Of a stretch of DNA of 9,550 bases, positions 6,541 through 9,550 are shown in pieces; positions within the stretch are counted from its first letter, which is position 1, and the number at the start of each line of letters is the position of its first letter. The translations under genes were made by a program, and so were the position numbers. The DNA comes from Bacillota bacterium (lineage in GTDB: Bacteria; Bacillota; Sulfobacillia; JAJZYS01; JAJYTV01). Under the pieces are notes generated by a model, which ran no database searches, was not told the DNA's origin, and was given only the letters and a program-made list of their open reading frames with translations. The stretch covers positions 1 through 9,550 of the forward strand of contig JAKAPV010000106.1 of NCBI GenBank assembly GCA_021806845.1, given 5' to 3'.

Positions 6541-7538
6541 CCACCGAAGCCACAGCCGACACACAGGAACACGCCTCTGGACGGGCGACTGCGCCGGTCG
6601 ACGCAGCCACAGGCGGGACAGGTCTGAGAGGTATGGCGAGGATCGACGAAGACCACCTGGACACCGCTGAGTACCGCCTTGTATTCCACGAATTCACGGA
6701 GCTCAGCAAAGCCCCAAGAGGACAACTGGCGACGGTGGGCCCTGCGAGCCGTTATCCGGGCGCGGATGCCCTTGAGATCCTCAAGGGCGATGCCGCGTCC
6801 GGTGTCTTTGGCCTTCGCCACAAGTCTCTTGGAAACCACGTGGTTGACATCACGGGCAAATCGCGACTCCCGGTCGCGCCGCGTACGGAGAAGTCTCTTC
6901 GCGGACTTCGTCCCCTTCTTCTGGAGACGCCTGCGGATGCGGTGATAGCGGTGGCGGAGACCGTTGAGCTGGGCGCCTGAGAACACCTCGCCATCGCTAT
7001 CCACGGCGATGTGCACGATCCCGAGGTCGACCCCGAGGAAGGACTCTGCGGTCCGTTCCTCGGGTGCTTCCACCTCCACGGTCTGCAAGAGGTAGAATGC
7101 GCCCCGACGAAACACGAGCTCGGCCTGCCCGCGCCGCATACGGAGCCGCTCCCGCTGCCACGCGGCGACGTGGAAGAGCACGTGCTGTCGCCCGCCCAAC
7201 GTGAGGATGCTCACGCTCTCATCTCCCCGGTAGGAGAGCATCCGCTCGTCATAGGGCATAGCGCCTTTCAGGCGAAACCGGGGCTGGACCCGGAGATCGC
7301 GCCGATACGCGTCGCAGACCTTGGCTACGGCGCGTACGGTCATCTGTGCCGAGAGCCCAAACTCCGCGCGGATACGACCATAGACCTTCTTCTGCAGGCG
7401 CACCCGGTTCGCGGTACGCTCCGCGAACGCGGCCCCCGCAATACTGTTGCAGGCCGAGTTGAAGGTCTCCATGGTGCGCAAGAGTTCCGCTCTTTGCGCA
7501 TCCGTCGGCATCAGCTTGATCTGCACGATGAGCTTCAT
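6426..7538 (-). CDS. tnpB: TnpB RNA-guided endonuclease of the IS605-type element
   Basis: TnpB is the RuvC-type, RNA-guided nuclease ancestral to Cas12; in studied elements it cuts empty donor sites and so helps the element persist. From the ATG at 7538 the product has 370 residues starting MKLIVQIKLMPTDAQ, the usual TnpB N-terminus. An in-frame ATG at 7565 would add nine residues. All three RuvC acids are present: Asp171 (FLGVDLGIVHIAVD), Glu253 (ALEDLKGIR) and Asp336 (PADTIAARNI). So is the zinc ribbon Cys307/Cys310 and Cys326/Cys329 (CPACG...CVGCG). The length is normal and there is no frameshift, so the nuclease appears intact. The TGA stop lies inside the right-end GTTGAC, so the coding sequence reaches the very end of the element. 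It is antisense to the lipoprotein gene it splits. Confidence 0.95.
   Translation of the reverse strand: MKLIVQIKLMPTDAQRAELLRTMETFNSACNSIAGAAFAERTANRVRLQKKVYGRIRAEFGLSAQMTVRAVAKVCDAYRRDLRVQPRFRLKGAMPYDERMLSYRGDESVSILTLGGRQHVLFHVAAWQRERLRMRRGQAELVFRRGAFYLLQTVEVEAPEERTAESFLGVDLGIVHIAVDSDGEVFSGAQLNGLRHRYHRIRRRLQKKGTKSAKRLLRTRRDRESRFARDVNHVVSKRLVAKAKDTGRGIALEDLKGIRARITARRAHRRQLSSWGFAELREFVEYKAVLSGVQVVFVDPRHTSQTCPACGCVDRRSRPSRGVFLCVGCGFGGPADTIAARNIASRAAVSPPHAEGPQPFCKPPTSGGGR
6433..6452 (-). repeat. Right-end hairpin of the tnpB element
   Basis: On the tnpB strand, CCTCCGACTTCAGGTGGAGG folds with a CCTCC/GGAGG stem plus a G-T pair and a loop containing ACTTCAG, a common right-end form in IS1341-like elements. 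It lies two bases inside the right-end GTTGAC. Confidence 0.75.
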
Positions 7539-7575
7539 GTCGACAGGATATGCCAAATATCCCATTCTGCAAGCC
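6451..7575. repeat. 11-bp subterminal inverted repeat of the element (6451-6461 / 7565-7575)
   Basis: GGCTTGCAGAA at 6451-6461 recurs as its reverse complement at 7565-7575, beside the left-end hairpin and at the possible upstream tnpB start codon. A separate 11-bp direct repeat, CTTCCGCGTGC, lies at 6473-6483 and 7611-7621. Both are exact and sit close to the two ends, so they may be protein-binding or regulatory repeats of the element. Confidence 0.6.
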
Positions 7576-7591
7576 GATCCCGCGCTTCCTC

Positions 7592-7610
7592 CCCGGCGTG
7601 AACGCTCGGG
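7592..7610. repeat. Left-end hairpin of the tnpB element
   Basis: CCCG-GCGT (7592-7599) pairs with ACGC-CGGG (7602-7610, one T bulged). It lies about 20 bases inside the left end. Imperfect palindromes at both ends are the TnpA recognition structures in this family; that role is inferred here. Confidence 0.65.
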
Positions 7611-7629
7611 CTTCCGCGTGCTGTGGCTA

Positions 7630-7686
7630 GTGAACTACGACATCGCCGTCAGGGTACGGCTAGGAGACGAGCCGGCTGTCTCTTGA
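7630..7686 (+). pseudogene. 3' remnant of the interrupted lipoprotein gene
   Basis: From the element boundary the plus strand reads V-N-Y-D-I-A-V-R-V-R-L-G-D-E-P-A-V-S and stops at 7684-7686, in the frame that continues the 5' part ending at 6424. The alternating hydrophobic pattern IAVRVRL fits the last beta strand missing from the upstream fragment. Together the two parts code for 135 residues. The remnant has no start of its own; the open frame entering it from 7447 is antisense tnpB and is not a gene. Confidence 0.78.
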
Positions 7687-7692
7687 AACGTG

Positions 7693-7715
7693 AAAACGCC
7701 GGCCGGATGCCGGCG
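7693..7715 (-). terminator. Intrinsic terminator of kamA
   Basis: On the minus strand a perfect 7-bp stem CGCCGGC/GCCGGCG with a 5-base loop is followed directly by TTTTC, 10 bases after the kamA stop codon. There is no T-run on the plus strand, so it serves kamA rather than the lipoprotein gene. Confidence 0.8.
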
Positions 7716-7725
7716 GGCGCTGCGC

Positions 7726-9078
7726 TCAGTCGGCCCCGATTCCTCTCGGCTGCCACTTGGTCGGGTCCTGGTTCAAGCGGTGGGCCTCGCCGCCGCGATC
7801 GTGGGAATGCTCGAACTCGTGGGGGACGATCGCCAGCGCCTCGCCGGCGAGCAGCCCCGACACTCCGTGCTGGCCAGGTTCATGGCGGATCCACTCCTGC
7901 GGAATCGCCATGTCCGGTCCTGTGTAGTCGAGGGGTTCGGTATACGTCCCGATGTAGCCTTCGAAGTTGCGCAGCACGACGTGCCCGCGGCCCTGCGACA
8001 ACACGTAGTTCGGCCCGACGGGCACCTTGCCGCCGCCCCCCGGCAGGTCGACGACGTACGTCGGCACCGCGTAGCCGGACATGTGCCCGCGCAGCGACTC
8101 CATGATCTCGATGCCCTGTGCGACCGTCGTGCGGAAGTGGCCGGCGCCGTGGACCTCGTCGCATTGGTAGATGTAGTAGGGGCGGACGCGCAGGCGCACG
8201 AGCTCGCGCATGAGTTTCTGCATGATTACGGGGTGGTCGTTGATGCCGCGCAGCAGCACGGTCTGCGAGCCGAGGGGGATGCCGGCGCGGCTGAGGCGGT
8301 CGAGCGCGTCCGCGACCTCCGGCGTGAGTTCGCGCGGATGGTTGGCGTGGATGTTCAGCCAGAGGGGGTGGAACTGCGAGAGCATGTCGCACAGTTCCTG
8401 CGTGATGCGCTGCGGCGTGAAGATCGGCACGCGAGACCCGATGCGGATCACTTCGATGTGCTCGATCTTCCGGAGTTCGCGCAGGATGCTCTCCAGCACC
8501 TTGGGGCTGAGCACGAGCGGATCCCCGCCGGAGAGCAGCACGTCCCGCACCTGCGGGGTCCTGCGAAGGTACTCAAGCTGCGCCTCGAACTCGGCTGGGC
8601 TGAAGTTCGCGTGCGGATCGCCGACGATCCGGCTGCGCGTGCAGTACCTGCAGTAGCTGGCGCATTGCGTTGTGATCAGCATGAGGACGCGGTCGGGGTA
8701 GCGGTGGACGAGGCCCGGAACGGGACTGTGCAGGTCCTCGGCGAGCGAGTCCGCCATCTCCGCGTCGAAGGGCACGAGTTCCTGTGCGGTCGGCAGCACC
8801 TGGCGGCGGATGGGGCAGGTCGGGTCATCTGGATCGATCAGCGAGGCGAAGTACGGCGTGATGTCGAGTCGCAGGCGGCCGCTCGCCCGGATGCCCTGTT
8901 CCTCGTCCGGGGTCAGGCGGATGATCTTCGTGAGTTCGCCGATCGAGTTCAGGCGGTTCTTGAGCTGCCAGCGCCAATCGTTCCATTCCTCGTCGGGCAC
9001 GTCGCGCCAGAGGGGTGCACGGGTATTGCGCGGCAGCTGCAGCTGGCTGCGCACCGTAGCTTCGGGATGCTGGGACAA
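7726..9078 (-). CDS. kamA: Lysine 2,3-aminomutase (radical SAM, PLP-dependent)
   Basis: KamA converts L-alpha-lysine to L-beta-lysine using S-adenosylmethionine, a 4Fe-4S cluster and pyridoxal phosphate. The 450-residue product has the cluster motif C-x3-C-x2-C (Cys139, Cys143, Cys146 in CASYCRYCTR), the SGGDPL motif (183-188), and PGGGGK, whose Lys351 should hold PLP. Asp307 (YQCDEVHG) and Asp344 (VVDLPGG) match the two acids that bind the substrate amino group in the Clostridium enzyme; in the glutamate mutases these are changed, so lysine is the likely substrate. Length is between the clostridial (about 416) and Bacillus (about 471) forms. The start is TTG at 9078, set by GGGGGAGG (plus 9088-9095) nine bases upstream; a nearer ATG is out of frame. 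It looks like a single-gene unit ending in its own terminator. Confidence 0.95.
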   Translation of the reverse strand: MSQHPEATVRSQLQLPRNTRAPLWRDVPDEEWNDWRWQLKNRLNSIGELTKIIRLTPDEEQGIRASGRLRLDITPYFASLIDPDDPTCPIRRQVLPTAQELVPFDAEMADSLAEDLHSPVPGLVHRYPDRVLMLITTQCASYCRYCTRSRIVGDPHANFSPAEFEAQLEYLRRTPQVRDVLLSGGDPLVLSPKVLESILRELRKIEHIEVIRIGSRVPIFTPQRITQELCDMLSQFHPLWLNIHANHPRELTPEVADALDRLSRAGIPLGSQTVLLRGINDHPVIMQKLMRELVRLRVRPYYIYQCDEVHGAGHFRTTVAQGIEIMESLRGHMSGYAVPTYVVDLPGGGGKVPVGPNYVLSQGRGHVVLRNFEGYIGTYTEPLDYTGPDMAIPQEWIRHEPGQHGVSGLLAGEALAIVPHEFEHSHDRGGEAHRLNQDPTKWQPRGIGAD

Positions 9079-9258
9079 ACCGGTTTGCCTCCCCCTGCAT
9101 TTGTGGGATGGTCACCAAACAAAGGGCGATCGCCCTCTGCAACACGTCGAATGCGGAGCGCGGGGCGGCCCTGGACTGCTTCGTCCGCCGCGGTGCGCTA
9201 TAGAGTACATAGTGCTCCAAAACGTTCCGCTTGCATAGTCCACCCGTGACAAACAAGC
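9079..9258. other. Leader/control region of kamA
   Basis: I find no gene in this stretch. It contains the kamA ribosome binding site (9088-9095), a 14-bp perfect palindrome AGGGCGATCGCCCT (9123-9136) about 45 bases before the start codon, and an AT-richer patch near 9195-9230 that could hold the promoter. I could not fix convincing -35/-10 boxes. Confidence 0.4.
9123..9136. repeat. 14-bp palindrome upstream of kamA
   Basis: AGGGCGATCGCCCT reads the same on both strands. Its position in the kamA leader would suit an operator or a short RNA hairpin. The core GCGATCGC also occurs by chance in coding DNA elsewhere in the window, so this may mean little. Confidence 0.35.
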
Positions 9259-9286
9259 GGGCAGGACGCCACGCGGCGTCCTGCCC
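9259..9286 (-). terminator. Strong hairpin terminator after the 61-residue gene
   Basis: GGGCAGGACGCC (9259-9270) pairs perfectly with GGCGTCCTGCCC (9275-9286) around a 4-base loop, starting 14 bases after the stop of the small gene. On the minus strand it is followed by GCTTGTTTGT, a broken T-rich tail; on the plus strand no T-run follows. It should also separate kamA from upstream transcription. Confidence 0.75.
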
Positions 9287-9300
9287 TGGAGGTCAACTCT

Positions 9301-9486
9301 CTAGAGGTTTGGCGTGAAGTAGCGTGCGAGTTCGTCCTCGATCGCGATGACGCGCCGCATGATGTGATTGCGGTCCTTGTACGGCTTCTTTTGCGCGCGC
9401 TCCACGAGGACCTGCTTCTCACGCTGCAGTGTCTCAATGTGCGCAACGACATCGGGCGGGTACGGCAACGCACTCCGCTGTGCCAT
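9301..9486 (-). CDS. Small hypothetical protein, 61 residues, helical and highly charged
   Basis: The protein starts MAQRSALPYPPDVVAHIETLQ and ends RYFTPNL. The ATG at 9486 is preceded by AAGGAG with good spacing; an upstream in-frame ATG-type start at 9543 would add 19 residues that read like leader DNA. After a short proline-containing start, residues 12-55 are almost continuous charged helix (HIETLQREKQVLVERAQKKP then DRNHIMRRVIAIEDELARYF), which suggests a two-helix hairpin or short coiled coil. There is no signal peptide, membrane segment or cysteine. I do not recognise the family. It has its own terminator and a plausible promoter, so it looks like a free-standing gene. Confidence 0.8.
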   Translation of the reverse strand: MAQRSALPYPPDVVAHIETLQREKQVLVERAQKKPYKDRNHIMRRVIAIEDELARYFTPNL

Positions 9487-9514
9487 GACAATCTCTCCTT
9501 CGCTTCCGCCCAAC

Positions 9515-9543
9515 AGCATACCTAGTCGGCGCAGCGGCGGCAA
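9515..9543 (-). promoter_or_regulatory. Candidate promoter of the 61-residue gene
   Basis: On the minus strand, TTGCCG (plus 9538-9543) is followed after exactly 17 bases by TATGCT (plus 9515-9520), about 15 bases before the ribosome binding site. Each box matches 4 of 6 bases. Confidence 0.4.
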
Positions 9544-9550
9544 TAGGCGA

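Larger units (their letters stand above)
6425..7629 (-). mobile_element. IS200/IS605-type (IS1341-like, tnpB-only) insertion element, 1205 bp
   Basis: The boundaries come from rejoining the split lipoprotein gene. GAA at 6422-6424 joined to GTGAAC at 7630 restores one frame reading PGTYTYEVNYDIAVRVRLGDEP and ending at 7686. Read on the tnpB strand, the left end starts TAGCCACAGC directly after host TTCAC (plus 7630-7634), the likely target-adjacent motif. The right end finishes GTTGAC (plus 6425-6430). There is no target-site duplication and no terminal inverted repeat, as expected for single-strand transposition by this family. Both ends carry imperfect hairpins (6433-6452 and 7592-7610). 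The only gene is tnpB; the transposase tnpA is absent, so movement would need TnpA supplied from elsewhere. An alternative with the boundaries a few bases off inside the shared GT-AAC cannot be excluded, but it would give the same restored protein. Confidence 0.88.

Noticed and set aside
6425..7629. tnpA transposase gene within the element
   Set aside because: No open frame with a Y1 (HUH) transposase pattern is present on either strand; the space outside tnpB is under 100 bases on the left and none on the right.
7447..7686. 79-residue plus-strand open frame as an independent gene
   Set aside because: Most of it is antisense tnpB and element end. Only its last 18 codons are host sequence, the 3' remnant of the lipoprotein gene.
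668..9136. GCGATCGC octamers as HIP1-type dispersed repeats
   Set aside because: The few copies (near 668, 1131, 2794 and 9126) lie mostly in GC-rich coding DNA, as expected by chance; nothing else suggests a cyanobacterium.
7690..9249. 519-residue plus-strand open frame
   Set aside because: It is the antisense reading of kamA; long antisense frames are common opposite GC-rich genes and it shows no recognisable motif.
1..9550. CRISPR arrays, tRNA or rRNA genes, phage or toxin-antitoxin genes
   Set aside because: No regularly spaced repeats, no cloverleaf with TTCGA-type arm in a suitable setting, no rRNA-like conserved blocks, and no gene pair of toxin-antitoxin form were seen.

Overview
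The window comes from a GC-rich bacterium. A SpoIID/LytB-type protein, a cyclic-di-AMP (ydaO-type) riboswitch, TTG/GTG starts behind very strong purine-rich Shine-Dalgarno sequences, and a small lipoprotein of a type I associate with Bacillales all point to a high-GC, probably spore-forming member of the Bacillota (Alicyclobacillus/Kyrpidia-like). This placement is an inference; there is no rRNA gene to confirm it.

Layout. Positions 1-177 (-) hold the start of a gene that runs off the left edge, a short charged protein with a possible Myb/SANT-like fold. A 464-bp gap (178-641) holds a divergent control region and a structured GC-rich leader. Next is a secreted SPOR-SPOR-SpoIID protein (642-2366, +). 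It converges on, and overlaps by 34 bp, otsA for trehalose-6-phosphate synthase (2333-3829, -). The otsA leader (3830-4132) contains a promoter, a c-di-AMP aptamer and an intrinsic terminator placed directly before the ribosome binding site. Upstream on the same strand is a GH15 glucoamylase/trehalase-like enzyme (4133-5923, -). Diverging from it is a small lipoprotein gene starting at 6074 (+).

The lipoprotein gene is split by a 1205-bp IS200/IS605-type element (6425-7629) that carries only tnpB, on the minus strand. Removing exactly this segment rejoins the host reading frame, with no target duplication, to give a 135-residue lipoprotein ending at 7686. The inferred ends are a TTCAC target-adjacent motif at the left end and GTTGAC at the right end. 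They also predict the TnpB guide, which would recognise the empty donor site. Right of the element lie kamA, lysine 2,3-aminomutase (7726-9078, -), with its own terminator, then a 61-residue hypothetical gene (9301-9486, -) with a perfect 12-bp terminator-like stem.

How the genes fit together. The GH15 enzyme and OtsA suggest a trehalose/alpha-glucan module, with OtsA probably switched off when c-di-AMP is high, as expected for an osmolyte gene. KamA could feed a beta-lysine osmolyte or lysine degradation, but no partner gene is visible. The SpoIID-like protein acts on the cell wall. No otsB and no tnpA are present in the window.
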